Shown piece by piece: positions 16,238 through 24,816 of a stretch of 64,000 nt of DNA; positions within the stretch are counted from its first letter, which is position 1, and the number at the start of each line of letters is the position of its first letter. This DNA comes from GCA-003244245 sp963712995 (GTDB lineage: Bacteria; Actinomycetota; Actinomycetes; Mycobacteriales; Pseudonocardiaceae): NCBI GenBank assembly GCA_963712995.1, contig CAVQKH010000026.1, positions 434,001-498,000 on the forward strand. The letters are read 5' to 3'. The notes below the pieces were generated by a model. It saw only the letters and a program-made list of their open reading frames with translations, did not search any database and was not told the DNA's origin. The position numbers and the translations under genes are program-made.

Positions 16238-17255
16238 CGTCCCTTACCGTGCACCCCGGGGCCACCGCGCGTCCAGTCCGTCGAGGTGGACGGTGGGTCA
16301 GATGCGCCGTCCGGTCGATTCCATCCAACCAATCCAGCCAATCCAACTTTCGCAAGATCACACCTTCGCGCAACGCCCACGGGCACAAGTCCATTTCGTC
16401 GACGTCCAGAGCGCGCATCGCAGCCTGGATCACCAAAGCACCGGCGACGAGCTGGTGGGACCGACTGGCGCTGACTCCCTCCAGCTCGGCCAGGTCCTCA
16501 ACGCTCATCCGGGAGATGAACGAGATCACCTGGCGCAACCCGGCATCGGTGAGCGTACGGCGCACCCGCGGACCCGCCGACGACGGTGCCGCCCCGCTGA
16601 GCCGAGCGAGCGAGCGGATCGTCTTGGAGGTGCCCACCACCCGGTCGGCGACGCCGGCCGCGAGCAGCTTGCGGGCCGGTTCCTCGAGCTGCTCAGCGAT
16701 CCGCTCCCGCAGGGTTTCCAGTTCGCGACGGCGGGGCGGGTCGTGCTTGAGCCAGGACCGGGTGAGGCGGCCGGCTCCCAGCGGCAGGGACACCGCCACG
16801 TCGGGTTCCTCGTCGATCCCCGCCGCGATCTCCAGCGACCCTCCGCCGACGTCGACCATGAGCAGCCGGCCGGCCGACCAGCCACACCATCGGCGCACCG
16901 CCAGGAACGTCAGGATGGCCTCCTGCTCACCGGTCAGGACCTCCAGCTCAACCCCTGTCTCAGCGTGCACCCGGTGGAGCACGGCACCGGCATTGGAGGC
17001 ATCGCGCACCGCTGAGGTGGCGAAGGCCATCAGGTCCTCGCAGCCCATCGCCGATGCGGACACCACGGCGTCGCGCACGGTGCGGATCAGATGATCGGCT
17101 CCCGCACGGGTGATCTTCCCCCGATCGTCCATCTGCTCGGCCAGCCGCAGCACCGACTTCTCTGAGACCTGGGGTAACGGAGGTGCACCGTGGTGCGCGT
17201 CCACCACCAGGAGGTGAACCGTGTTGGAGCCCACGTCGAGCACTCCTAGCCGCAT
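16224..17255 (-). CDS. ppx: Exopolyphosphatase / Ppx-GppA family phosphatase
   Basis: 343 residues from ATG 17255, the length of the short mycobacterial PPX1. The ASKHA-fold motifs are DVGSNTVHLLVVDA at the N-terminus, ATSAVRDASNA in the middle, and VDVGGGSLEIAAG. The enzyme hydrolyses terminal phosphates from polyphosphate or converts pppGpp. The next genes upstream are the phosphate-responsive regX3-senX3 pair, consistent with a phosphate-storage role. Confidence 0.9.
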   Translation of the reverse strand: MRLGVLDVGSNTVHLLVVDAHHGAPPLPQVSEKSVLRLAEQMDDRGKITRAGADHLIRTVRDAVVSASAMGCEDLMAFATSAVRDASNAGAVLHRVHAETGVELEVLTGEQEAILTFLAVRRWCGWSAGRLLMVDVGGGSLEIAAGIDEEPDVAVSLPLGAGRLTRSWLKHDPPRRRELETLRERIAEQLEEPARKLLAAGVADRVVGTSKTIRSLARLSGAAPSSAGPRVRRTLTDAGLRQVISFISRMSVEDLAELEGVSASRSHQLVAGALVIQAAMRALDVDEMDLCPWALREGVILRKLDWLDWLDGIDRTAHLTHRPPRRTGRAVAPGCTVRDDEAQ

Positions 17256-17283
17256 GAGAGGCCAGGCTACGCCGGGAGCGCGC

Positions 17284-17988
17284 TCAGGTGTCGTACTTGT
17301 AGCCAAGGCCGCGGACGGTGACCAGGTGCCGGGGAGATGAGGGATCTTCCTCGATCTTGGATCGCAATCGCTTGACGTGGACGTCGAGGGTCTTGGTGTC
17401 GCCGACGTAGTCCGCCCCCCAGACCCGATCGATGAGCTGCCCGCGGGTGAGCACCCGGCCCACGTTGCGCAACAGGTATTCCAGCAGATCAAACTCCTTC
17501 AGGGGCAGGCCGACCTCCTGCCCGCCCACGGTGACGATGTGCCGCTCGACGTCCATCCGCACCGAGCCGGCCTCCAGCACTACCGGCCCGACAGTGGCCG
17601 CGCTGGAGACCGGGCCGTCGGGGGCCTCGGCGCCACGGCGCAGCACGGCACGGATCCGCGCGATGAGCTCGCGAGCCGAGTAAGGCTTGGTGACGTAGTC
17701 GTCGGCGCCGAGTTCGAGGCCCACTACCTTGTCGATCTCACTGTCCCGGGCGGTCACCATGATCACCGGGACGGCGGAGCGGGCGCGTAGTTGCTTGCAG
17801 ACATCCGTCCCGCTCATCCCAGGCAGCATCAGGTCGAGCAGCACGATGTCGGCCCCATTGCGGTCGAACTCCTCCAACGCCTCGGATCCGCTGGCGGCCA
17901 CCGCCGGTGAGAAGCCCTCCTTGCGCAGCAGAAAGGCCAGCGGGTCAGCAAAGTCCTCCTCGTCTTCGACGATCAGCACTCTGATCAT
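17284..17988 (-). CDS. regX3: Two-component response regulator RegX3
   Basis: 234 residues from ATG 17988, with GGAGGG 5-6 bp upstream. The receiver domain (1-120) has the phospho-acceptor D52 in VLLDLMLPGMSG, and the acidic pocket EDEED is at 8-12. The C-terminal winged helix is OmpR/PhoB type (GLPLKEFDLLEYLLRNVG, TLDVHVKRLRSKIE, VRGLGYKYD). It is the phosphate-starvation regulator partner of SenX3; the coding regions overlap by 4 bp. A candidate PHO box lies upstream of senX3. Confidence 0.95.
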   Translation of the reverse strand: MIRVLIVEDEEDFADPLAFLLRKEGFSPAVAASGSEALEEFDRNGADIVLLDLMLPGMSGTDVCKQLRARSAVPVIMVTARDSEIDKVVGLELGADDYVTKPYSARELIARIRAVLRRGAEAPDGPVSSAATVGPVVLEAGSVRMDVERHIVTVGGQEVGLPLKEFDLLEYLLRNVGRVLTRGQLIDRVWGADYVGDTKTLDVHVKRLRSKIEEDPSSPRHLVTVRGLGYKYDT

Positions 17989-19166
17989 GGTGGCCCTCCC
18001 ACATATTCGGGTGTCTGCAGCGTGCGTGATGGGTGTTGCGAGTCGCTCGGGTGGGCGGGGATGCGCAGGGTGAAGGTGGAGCCGGTGCCGGGTTTGCTCC
18101 ACAGGTGGACTTCGCCGCCGTGGTTGGCGGCGATGTGTTTGACGATGGCCAGGCCCAGGCCGGTGCCGCCGGTGGTGCGGGAGCGGGCTTGGTCGATGCG
18201 GAAGAAGCGTTCGAAGACGCGTTGTTGGTGTTCGGGTTCGATGCCCAGGCCGCGGTCGGTGACGGCGATTTCGACGTAGCCGTCTTCCATGCGGCGGCTC
18301 AGGGAGACGGGGCTGCCGGGGGGTGAGTAGGACACGGCGTTGTCGAGCAGGTTGGACAGGGCGGTGACCAGCAGGGTGGCGTCGCCGTGGAGGAGCAGGC
18401 CGGAGGGGGGGTCGAGGGTGAAGCGGATGTTGGCGGATTCGGCGGCCAGGCGGCAGCGGTCGAGGGCGTCGGTGATGACGTGGTCGACTTCGACGGTGCC
18501 CAGTGCGGGGAGTCGTTCGGCGCCTTGGAGTCGGGACAGCGCGATGAGTTCGGTGACCAGGGTGCCCAGGCGGTTGGCTTCGTTGAGGATTTTGGTGCCG
18601 AAGCGGCGGACCTCGTGGGGGTCATCGGCGGCATCCAGGACCGCTTCGGCCAGCAGGGCCATCGCGCCGACGGGGGTTTTGAGTTCGTGGCTGACGTTGG
18701 CCACGAAATCCCGCCGGGTCGCCTCCAACCGCACCGCATCCGACTCGTCCGAGGCGTCGATCACGGTGAACTCATCACCCAGCGGCCGGACCTCGCCGAG
18801 CACCGCGGTGGGCCCGCGCCCGGAGCGGCCCCCGCGCTCCAGTGGGGAGAGATCGACCAGCACCACCTTGCCGGATTCCCGCACCTGCTCGGCGGCCTTG
18901 CGCGCCCGCTCATCCGGCCGCGAGCCGTGCACCAGGCCCAACGCCACGGCCGGCGGGTTGGCCAACACCACATCACCCACCCGGTCCAGCAACACCACAC
19001 CGTTGTGCGAGGAGAGCACCACCCGCTGGACCAGATCGGCCACCATCGCACCGTCCGGGGCGGACGAGGTTGCTGATTTCCCAGAGCGCCGGGAGATCAG
19101 GATCCCCACCATCAGCCCGACCGTCAACGTGCCGATCATGATGACCACGACGGCTATGAGAGTCAC
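17985..19166 (-). CDS. senX3: Sensor histidine kinase SenX3
   Basis: 393 residues, GTG start. One clear N-terminal transmembrane helix (about 3-24) is followed by a PAS-like domain (about 45-140). The dimerisation domain has the phospho-acceptor H160 in VANVSHELKTP, and the ATPase domain has LLDNAVSYSPPG, DRGLGIEPEHQ and GTGLGLAIVKHIAANHGGEV. It phosphorylates RegX3 under low phosphate. From about residue 150 to the end (roughly 18720 down to 18010) codon use switches to C-ending codons with GAA and CAA. The N-terminal half and the neighbours use G-ending codons with GAG and CAG. Confidence 0.95.
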   Translation of the reverse strand: MTLIAVVVIMIGTLTVGLMVGILISRRSGKSATSSAPDGAMVADLVQRVVLSSHNGVVLLDRVGDVVLANPPAVALGLVHGSRPDERARKAAEQVRESGKVVLVDLSPLERGGRSGRGPTAVLGEVRPLGDEFTVIDASDESDAVRLEATRRDFVANVSHELKTPVGAMALLAEAVLDAADDPHEVRRFGTKILNEANRLGTLVTELIALSRLQGAERLPALGTVEVDHVITDALDRCRLAAESANIRFTLDPPSGLLLHGDATLLVTALSNLLDNAVSYSPPGSPVSLSRRMEDGYVEIAVTDRGLGIEPEHQQRVFERFFRIDQARSRTTGGTGLGLAIVKHIAANHGGEVHLWSKPGTGSTFTLRIPAHPSDSQHPSRTLQTPEYVGGPP

Positions 19167-19260
19167 GCACCAATCGTAAGCACCACCGGAGGGGGTATCC
19201 CTAGTCCCGACGCACCCCGTGTGAGGAGATATACCCGCATAGGGCGAGTCTTCTTCCCTC

Positions 19261-19282
19261 GTTCACCCTCGGTTCATCCACG
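19261..19282. promoter_or_regulatory. Candidate PHO box upstream of senX3-regX3
   Basis: Two adjacent 11-nt direct repeats, GTTCACCCTCG and GTTCATCCACG, match the architecture of PhoP/RegX3 boxes known in actinobacteria (11-nt units beginning GTTCACC). They lie 95-117 bp upstream of the senX3 start. A further ATTCATCC follows out of register. Confidence 0.65.
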
Positions 19283-19330
19283 CACGATTCATCCCACCCG
19301 CACCTATCTGGCCGGATCGGGACGGGGCTG

Positions 19331-20071
19331 CTACCGGCCCTGCTGAGCGACCACGGCGATAGCGTCGGCGGCCGCGTCCGGATCGAGATAGGTCCCGCCA
19401 GGACGCAGCGGCCACAACCGATCATCGAGGTCGTACCGCAACGGGATACCCGTGGGGATGTTGAGACCCGCGATGCGCTGAGCGTCGATGCCATCCAGGT
19501 GCTTGACCAGAGCTCGCAGTGAGTTGCCGTGGGCAGCCACCAGCACGGTGTGCCCGGCCTGCAGATCAGGCACGATCTCCGACTCCCAGTACGGCAGCAT
19601 CCGGGCCACCACGTCGGCCAGGCACTCGGTACCGGGCACCTCGACCGAGGCGTACCTCGGGTCACCGTGCTGGCTGAATTCGGCGCCGCTAGCCAGCGGC
19701 GGTGGCCGGGTGTCGTAGGAGCGGCGCCACAGGGCGAACTGCTCATCGCCGTACTCGGCACGGACCTGGCTCTTGTCCAGGCCCTGCAGCGCGCCGTAGT
19801 GCCGCTCGTTGAGCCGCCAGTCGCGGCGAACTGGAATCCAGTGCCGGTCCGCGGTGTCGAGCGCGAGGTGGGCCGTGGTGATCGCGCGGCGCAGCACTGA
19901 GGTGTGCACCACGTCCGGGAGCAGGGCGGCGTCGCGCATCAGCTCACCGGCTCGCAGCGCCTCGCGTTCGCCACGAGCAGACAACGGCACGTCCACCCAA
20001 CCGGTGAACAGGTTCTCGGCATTCCATGCACTCTCGCCGTGGCGGAGCAGGACAAGGGTCCCCACGTTCAT
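19331..20071 (-). CDS. gpmA: 2,3-bisphosphoglycerate-dependent phosphoglycerate mutase
   Basis: 246 residues from ATG 20071. LVLLRHGESAWN carries the phospho-histidine (H11); ERHYGALQGLDKS and HGNSLRALVKHLDG complete the active site. It interconverts 3- and 2-phosphoglycerate in glycolysis. As in Mycobacterium (gpm1), it lies upstream of senX3-regX3 on the same strand. Confidence 0.95.
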   Translation of the reverse strand: MNVGTLVLLRHGESAWNAENLFTGWVDVPLSARGEREALRAGELMRDAALLPDVVHTSVLRRAITTAHLALDTADRHWIPVRRDWRLNERHYGALQGLDKSQVRAEYGDEQFALWRRSYDTRPPPLASGAEFSQHGDPRYASVEVPGTECLADVVARMLPYWESEIVPDLQAGHTVLVAAHGNSLRALVKHLDGIDAQRIAGLNIPTGIPLRYDLDDRLWPLRPGGTYLDPDAAADAIAVVAQQGR

Positions 20072-20256
20072 GCCGGGCAGCTTGCCACGCGCCGCGATCC
20101 CACGATCCGCCGAGGGTGCCACCAAACCGTGAACGGGGATCAATACCCCAAAATCGATTGGCCCGATCGGGCGCTGGCCGCGACTAGCTGGTTACCCGTA
20201 AATTAATCAACGACGACGGTGTACCGGAACCCCCTGCTGACACCTCACCGTCGTTG

Positions 20257-20322
20257 CAGGGAACCGCTGGTCGCCCGCTTCCCCCGCCCCCCGGGAAAGG
20301 CCGGTTGCACAGCGGTTCCCTG
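20257..20322 (-). terminator. Long hairpin with perfect 13-bp stem
   Basis: CAGGGAACCGCTG (20257-20269) pairs exactly with 20310-20322 across a 40-nt loop that can itself pair partially (CTTCCC with GGGAAAG). It lies about 50 bp beyond the stop of the leftward small gene and may be its terminator or a structured RNA. Confidence 0.55.
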
Positions 20323-20368
20323 CGCGGCAGGAGTTGTCTATCCAACGGATTTTCTTCCGACGAAAATC

Positions 20369-20608
20369 TTAAGCTTGCCATTGGTCAGCCTTGCGGACCG
20401 CGTGCCGGCCGCCGAAGGTACCCGGAAGCCCACCCTCATAGAGGTATTTGGCTTCCTCCGCAACCTCTCGGGTCAGACAAGGCCACGTCGCCGCGACACC
20501 GTTTTCGTCGCGGCAAGCCCAACAGCGCCCCTGCGGGTCCGGTACATGCGCGGTCAACGCGCTACGCCACATGTCCGGCAATTCGGCCAGGATCGCTGCC
20601 ATGCTCAT
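20369..20608 (-). CDS. Small cysteine-containing hypothetical protein
   Basis: 79 residues from ATG 20608; GGGAGG lies 9 bp upstream, while an ATG six bases earlier is too close. The pattern GRCWACRDENGVAATWPC gives three cysteines and a nearby His that could bind a metal. The rest is helical (LPDMWRSALTAHV, REVAEEAKYLYEGG). Similar short proteins occur near HTH/DUF397 regulators in related actinomycetes, from memory. There is no HTH gene beside it here, but 20-bp direct repeats lie about 110 bp upstream and may be its operator. Confidence 0.6.
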   Translation of the reverse strand: MSMAAILAELPDMWRSALTAHVPDPQGRCWACRDENGVAATWPCLTREVAEEAKYLYEGGLPGTFGGRHAVRKADQWQA

Positions 20609-20614
20609 GTCCAT

Positions 20615-21326
20615 CTACCTCCCAGAGATCGATGCTCCTACAACCGGCCGTCAAGTCGGACGTCAATAACCACCGGAATTCCGGTCCAACGCTGCCGTTC
20701 GGGTGATAACAACGGTGATAACAACACTGTGCAACTGATAACAACACTGTGCAACTGATAACAACACTGTGCAACCAACCGCATACGTCGAGTGGCGACG
20801 CGCTGGAGCCATAAACCGCGCGGACACCCCGATAGTCGACTCACCGCCGACACCATGCCAGATGCCTCACAGGGCCGACGAGGACGGGGCGGTGAGACTC
20901 CGGTGTTGCTACTCACCGTGTTGGGACCTGCACGCTGTGTGGTCGCACACCGTGTTGTCGCGCTGGCCGCCCCGAGTGTTACCGGGCTGCGGAGCGACAT
21001 CTCCCACCGGCCGGTGGGGTAGGCCAATCGGGTTGCGCTAGAAATCAACTACCCCGAAGGCCTTGAGATCCGTCCGCATGGCTGAGAGTGTGTCACCGCT
21101 CTCCTCGCCGCCCCCCACCGCACTTCCCGGCAGGTGAGCGTTAAGCCCGCGGTTCGTCCCCCCATCGGACCGCGGCCCGCCAGGAGTCCTGGGTGCCCCC
21201 GCCCAGGAAGATCCGTCACGCGGGACACCATAGTGGCGGGGCGAGTCCGAGTGCGCGACTCCCCCCTCTCCCCCGGGCCGCCCCGCCACTAGCCCGCCGC
21301 CACCGACCCGCCAGCCCGATCTCGGC
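20615..21326. other. Gene-poor stretch with iterons; no credible gene
   Basis: About 710 bp hold no frame with family resemblance or a good ribosome-binding site. Frames on both strands translate repeats or low-complexity Arg/Pro/Gly sequence. It contains the 20-bp repeat array at 20705-20776 and looks like regulatory or decayed accessory DNA inserted between gpmA and the ybjN-like gene. Confidence 0.5.
20705..20776. repeat. Direct-repeat array: three 20-bp units plus a shorter copy
   Basis: The unit gataacaacactgtgcaact occurs at 20717, 20737 and 20757 (last base changed). The core GATAACAAC also occurs at 20705. Regular 20-bp spacing (about two helical turns) places copies on one DNA face, as expected for cooperative protein binding. 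The array is upstream of the leftward small cysteine-containing gene. Confidence 0.85.
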
Positions 21327-21815
21327 TCAACGCACCAGATGTTCGAAAGCGGCAAGATTGTTCAAGGACTGGCCCCGGGCCTCCCGCCAAGCCCATTCGC
21401 GCCGGATCGACGATGCGAACCCGATCTCCAGCAGCGTGTTGAAATCACCATCAGCGGCCTCAGCGACCTGGCCCATCAGCCGATCCAGCTCCAGCGCGGT
21501 CAGCGCGTGATGAGCCAGCCGCCCGATGAGGTAGATGTCGCCCGCCTTGTCCAACGCGTAGTGCACGCCGTAGAGCCGAGCATTGCGGCGCAGCAGCCAG
21601 CGATAGACCTCCTCGTGGGCCTCGTCGGGACGCCGGCACACGAAGGCCTCCACCAACACCCCGTGCTGGCCGACCAGCACCCAGCAACTGGTCTGCAGTT
21701 TCTTGCTGCCCGGCAAGGTGAGGAGAAAACTGCCCGGCCCGCGCTGCTGGTACTCGAGTCCGGCTTCGGTGAGCGCCTCGACGATGAGCTGATCCAGCTG
21801 TGCCGGCCGGTTCAC
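21327..21815 (-). CDS. YbjN-domain protein (Rv0487-like)
   Basis: 162 residues with the YbjN/sensory-chaperone-like fold: LTLPGSKKLQTSCWVLVGQHG, VEAFVCRRPDEAHEEVYRWLL, YGVHYALDKAGDIYLIGRL, IGFASSIRREWAWREARGQ. The family is proposed to have a type III secretion chaperone-like fold; the role in actinobacteria is unknown. It follows mshA on the same strand with a 4-bp overlap, as in Mycobacterium. Confidence 0.85.
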   Translation of the reverse strand: MNRPAQLDQLIVEALTEAGLEYQQRGPGSFLLTLPGSKKLQTSCWVLVGQHGVLVEAFVCRRPDEAHEEVYRWLLRRNARLYGVHYALDKAGDIYLIGRLAHHALTALELDRLMGQVAEAADGDFNTLLEIGFASSIRREWAWREARGQSLNNLAAFEHLVR

Positions 21816-23095
21816 ACCGCCACCTCGCGCTCCAGCGTGTCCACCCGGTAACCGGCGGCCGCATCCGAGTAGACCCGGAGCAGGGCTTCGGTTGTTCGCT
21901 CCCAGGAGAACCGCCGGGCATGTGGAGCGGCACCAGCGGCCAGCTCCTCACGACGCTGCGGGCGCAGCGCGACAGCGGAGAGCACGTCGGCCCAGTCACC
22001 CGGGTCGTGGCTGCCTACCAGCTGACCGGACACGCCGTCGGCCACCGCGACCGGTAAACCGCCCACCTCGGCGGCGACCACCGGTGTCCCGCACGCCTGC
22101 GCCTCCAGCGCGACCAGGCCGAAGGACTCGCTGTAACTGGGCACCGCCACCACGTCAGCCGCGCGGTACACCCCGACCAGCGCGGTACCACCCTGCGGAG
22201 GCGCGAACACCACCTGCGCCAAGATCCCCAGTTCGGCGGCCAACTGATGCAACACTGTGGGTTCGGCCAAGCCGTTGCCTGACGGTCCGCCCACCACCAG
22301 TACCCGCAGCCGCTCCCGCAGCGCCGGGTCGCGACGCACCAACTCGGCTGCCGCCCGCAACAGCACGTCAGGACCCTTGAGCGGCTGGATACGCCCGATG
22401 AAAGCGAGCACCACGGCGTCGAGCGGCAGGCCCAACGTGGTCCGGGCGGCGTCCCTGGGTCCCGGAGTGAACAGCTCCAGGTCGACTCCCGGCGAGATGG
22501 TGGCGGTGCGGGCCGGGTCAGCTCCGTAGAGCTCGACGAGCTGAGCGGTCTCGGTCGGGGTGTTCGCGACCAGCCGGTCGGCCTCGGCCACCACCTGCTG
22601 CTCACCGATCACCCGGGTATGCGGCTCGGGAGCGTCACCGTGGGCCAGCGCGGCGTTCTTGACCTTGGCCAGGGTGTGCGCAGTGTGTACCAGCGGCACC
22701 CCCCACCGGTCCCGGGCCAGCCAACCGACCTGGCCGGAGAGCCAATAGTGCGAGTGCACCACGTCATAGAAACCCGGCTCGCGGCGCGCCTCAGCCCGAA
22801 GCACCCCGGCGGTGAAGGCGCACAGCTGCGCGGGTAGGTCGTTTTTGGCCAGGCCCTCGTAGGGTCCGGCGGTGATGTGCCGCACCGTGACGCCCGGCGC
22901 GAGCTCCACCACCGGGGCCAGCTCCGAGGACGTAGCCCGGGTGAACACCTCGACCTCGACGCCGTGGCGGGCCAGCCGGGTCGCGGTCTGCACGATGTAG
23001 ACGTTCATCCCGCCGGCATCGCCGGTGCCCGGCGTATCCAGCGGCGAGGTATGCACAGACAACACCGCGACCCGCCTCAACGCCCGCCCAACCAC
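21812..23095 (-). CDS. mshA: D-inositol-3-phosphate glycosyltransferase (mycothiol synthesis)
   Basis: GT-B glycosyltransferase that adds GlcNAc from UDP-GlcNAc to inositol-3-phosphate, the first step of mycothiol synthesis. Motifs: HTSPLDTPGTGDAGGMNVYI, DVVHSHYWLSGQVGW, FIGRIQPLKGPDVLLRA, ESFGLVALEAQACGTPVVA. I prefer GTG 23095 as start (427 residues): a strong GGGAGGAT lies 6 bp upstream. The longer frame from GTG 23209, which overlaps the murB stop, would translate a dispersed hairpin repeat (about 23129-23180) and has no Shine-Dalgarno sequence. Confidence 0.92.
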   Translation of the reverse strand: MVGRALRRVAVLSVHTSPLDTPGTGDAGGMNVYIVQTATRLARHGVEVEVFTRATSSELAPVVELAPGVTVRHITAGPYEGLAKNDLPAQLCAFTAGVLRAEARREPGFYDVVHSHYWLSGQVGWLARDRWGVPLVHTAHTLAKVKNAALAHGDAPEPHTRVIGEQQVVAEADRLVANTPTETAQLVELYGADPARTATISPGVDLELFTPGPRDAARTTLGLPLDAVVLAFIGRIQPLKGPDVLLRAAAELVRRDPALRERLRVLVVGGPSGNGLAEPTVLHQLAAELGILAQVVFAPPQGGTALVGVYRAADVVAVPSYSESFGLVALEAQACGTPVVAAEVGGLPVAVADGVSGQLVGSHDPGDWADVLSAVALRPQRREELAAGAAPHARRFSWERTTEALLRVYSDAAAGYRVDTLEREVAV

Positions 23096-23128
23096 CCTCC
23101 CATCCTCCCGGCCACCGCTACCCCCGGC

Positions 23129-23180
23129 GCATTCAGCCCGCTCAGCGGGGCGGTAGACACCCCGTCCACCCCGCTGAATG
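23129..23180. repeat. Inverted CATTCAGC / CCCCGCTGAATG repeat element
   Basis: CATTCAGC at 23130-23137 and GCTGAATG at 23173-23180 form an inverted repeat between murB and mshA. The 13-mer ACCCCGCTGAATG (23168-23180) recurs exactly at 58173-58185, again at the end of a gene. Confidence 0.65.
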
Positions 23181-23205
23181 TGGACGGACGAGGTCTCCGC
23201 GCGAC

Positions 23206-24285
23206 TCACAGGGTGCAGTTGACGAGTGTGGGCTCGGGTTGCAGGGTCACACCGAAACAGGTGGTGACCGCGGTGCGGATTTCCCGGGCCAGCGTGAGGA
23301 GATCCGTTGCGGATGCGCCACCACGGTTGGTCAGGGCCAACGTGTGCTTGCCGGAGAGCGCCACCCGGCCACCCGGGCCCTGGTATCCCCGGACGAATCC
23401 GGCTCGCTCGATCAGCCAGGCGGCGGAGAGCTTGATCCCGCCGGGGCCGCCACCGGGGTACTGCGGCACCGCGACCTGCGGACCGACCCTGGCCCGGATC
23501 CGTTCGACCGTGGCGGCCGCGTGGGCGGCCTCCAGTACCGGGTTGACGAAGAAGGATCCGACCGACCAGGTGTCGTGGTCGTCCGGGTCGAGCACCATCC
23601 CCTTGCCTCTGCGCAGCTCCAGCACAGCGGCCCTGGCCGACTCGGCGGGCACCCGGGCTCCGGGCTCGACCTCGAGCAGGTGGGCCAGCTCGGGGTACCG
23701 GATCGGAGCCGAGCGCCCATCGCGGTGCAGCGCGAGCCGGATCCGGAGCACCACGGCGGTATCGGTCCCTTTGAGCACACTGGTCCGGTAGCCCAGCTGA
23801 AGTTCCGACGCAGGAACCGTCCGCAGCACATCCCGCCGACGATCGTAGAGATCGACCTCACGCAGCACGTCGGAGAGCTCCACGCCGTAGGCGCCGACGT
23901 TCTGCACAGGTGTGGCACCGACCGATCCCGGAATACCGGACAGGCATTCGAGTCCCCCGTAACCGGCCGCCACCGTGCGTGCGACCACCGCATCCCAGTC
24001 CTCCCCGGCGGCGACGTGCAACACCCCTGCGCTGTCGATGCGCATGCCGGTGCTGGACATCCGAACCACGGTGCCGTCGAAGCCACCGTCGCTGACGACC
24101 ACGTTGGACCCGCCGGCCAGCAGCAGCAGCGGCTCACCGGCGGCATCGGCGGCGCGTACGGTCTCGACGCAGAATGCAGCCGTGCTCGCCACCACAAACC
24201 GGCGCGCTGGGCCACCGAGCCGCAACGTGGTGAACGGGGCCAGCTCGACTGCGTCACGCACGAGGCCCTGCGGCGCAGATGTCAT
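23206..24285 (-). CDS. murB: UDP-N-acetylenolpyruvoylglucosamine reductase
   Basis: 359 residues from ATG 24285; an in-frame ATG at 24315 coincides with the start of the divergent gene and is less likely. FAD-binding motifs are FTTLRLGGPARRFV, LLLAGGSNVVVSDGGFDG and GLECLSGIPGSVGATPVQNVGAYG. The C-terminal substrate domain has SVGSFFVNPV, PGGGPGGIKLSAAWLIERAG and HTLALTNRGGA. It makes UDP-MurNAc, the peptidoglycan precursor, in the cytoplasm. Confidence 0.94.
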   Translation of the reverse strand: MTSAPQGLVRDAVELAPFTTLRLGGPARRFVVASTAAFCVETVRAADAAGEPLLLLAGGSNVVVSDGGFDGTVVRMSSTGMRIDSAGVLHVAAGEDWDAVVARTVAAGYGGLECLSGIPGSVGATPVQNVGAYGVELSDVLREVDLYDRRRDVLRTVPASELQLGYRTSVLKGTDTAVVLRIRLALHRDGRSAPIRYPELAHLLEVEPGARVPAESARAAVLELRRGKGMVLDPDDHDTWSVGSFFVNPVLEAAHAAATVERIRARVGPQVAVPQYPGGGPGGIKLSAAWLIERAGFVRGYQGPGGRVALSGKHTLALTNRGGASATDLLTLAREIRTAVTTCFGVTLQPEPTLVNCTL

Positions 24286-24313
24286 CACGGGCGCCCAGGG
24301 TAGCCTCCGGGTC

Positions 24314-24808
24314 ATGGCCAGCCGATTGGCGCTGCGACACCGCTACCCTGCCTCACCAGAACGCGTCCGGGAGGTGCTCACCGACCGGCCGTATGTGCAG
24401 GCGAAGCTGCGGGAGGTGGGCGGGCCGCGCGCCGAACTGGTGTCCTGGCAGCAGGACGCTCACGGCGTCACCATCGTGTTGCACCAAGCGGTGCCCGAGG
24501 ACGCGATGCCCTCGTTCCTGCGCTCGATGCTGCCGGGCGAGCTGACGATCCGCCGAACCGAGACGTGGAGTGGTTCCGCCGGCCGGGTGCATGCGGTGGT
24601 CGACGGGGCGCCGGGCACGATCACTGGCGTGATGCGCCTTGAGCCCGACCCTGACGGGTGCGTGCTCGGTGCCCAGCTCACGGCCGAGGTTCCGCTGCCG
24701 CTATTCGGCGGCAGGGTGGAGAAGGTCATCACCGACAGCGTCGCCACGCTCATGGAGACGGAGTATCAGTTCACGTTGGCCTGGCTGCGCAATCCGATGA
24801 ATCCGTGA
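24314..24808 (+). CDS. DUF2505 family protein (Rv0481c-like)
   Basis: 164 residues from ATG 24314, divergent from murB. The START/SRPBCC-like DUF2505 features are visible: LRHRYPASPERVREVLTD at the N-terminus, a run of beta strands, and a C-terminal helix (EKVITDSVATLMETEYQFTL). Such folds bind hydrophobic ligands; no specific function is known. Synteny with murB and the DUF2516 gene matches Mycobacterium. Confidence 0.85.
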   Translation: MASRLALRHRYPASPERVREVLTDRPYVQAKLREVGGPRAELVSWQQDAHGVTIVLHQAVPEDAMPSFLRSMLPGELTIRRTETWSGSAGRVHAVVDGAPGTITGVMRLEPDPDGCVLGAQLTAEVPLPLFGGRVEKVITDSVATLMETEYQFTLAWLRNPMNP

Positions 24809-24816
24809 ACGGTGGG

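Noticed and set aside
18033..19179. Several plus-strand frames opposite senX3
   Set aside because: They are Gly/Ala/Ser-rich shadows produced by the C-ending codons of senX3; the histidine kinase frame has all catalytic motifs.
20638..21048. Minus-strand frame through the iteron array
   Set aside because: The repetitive residues come from the 20-bp repeats; no start signal or family resemblance.
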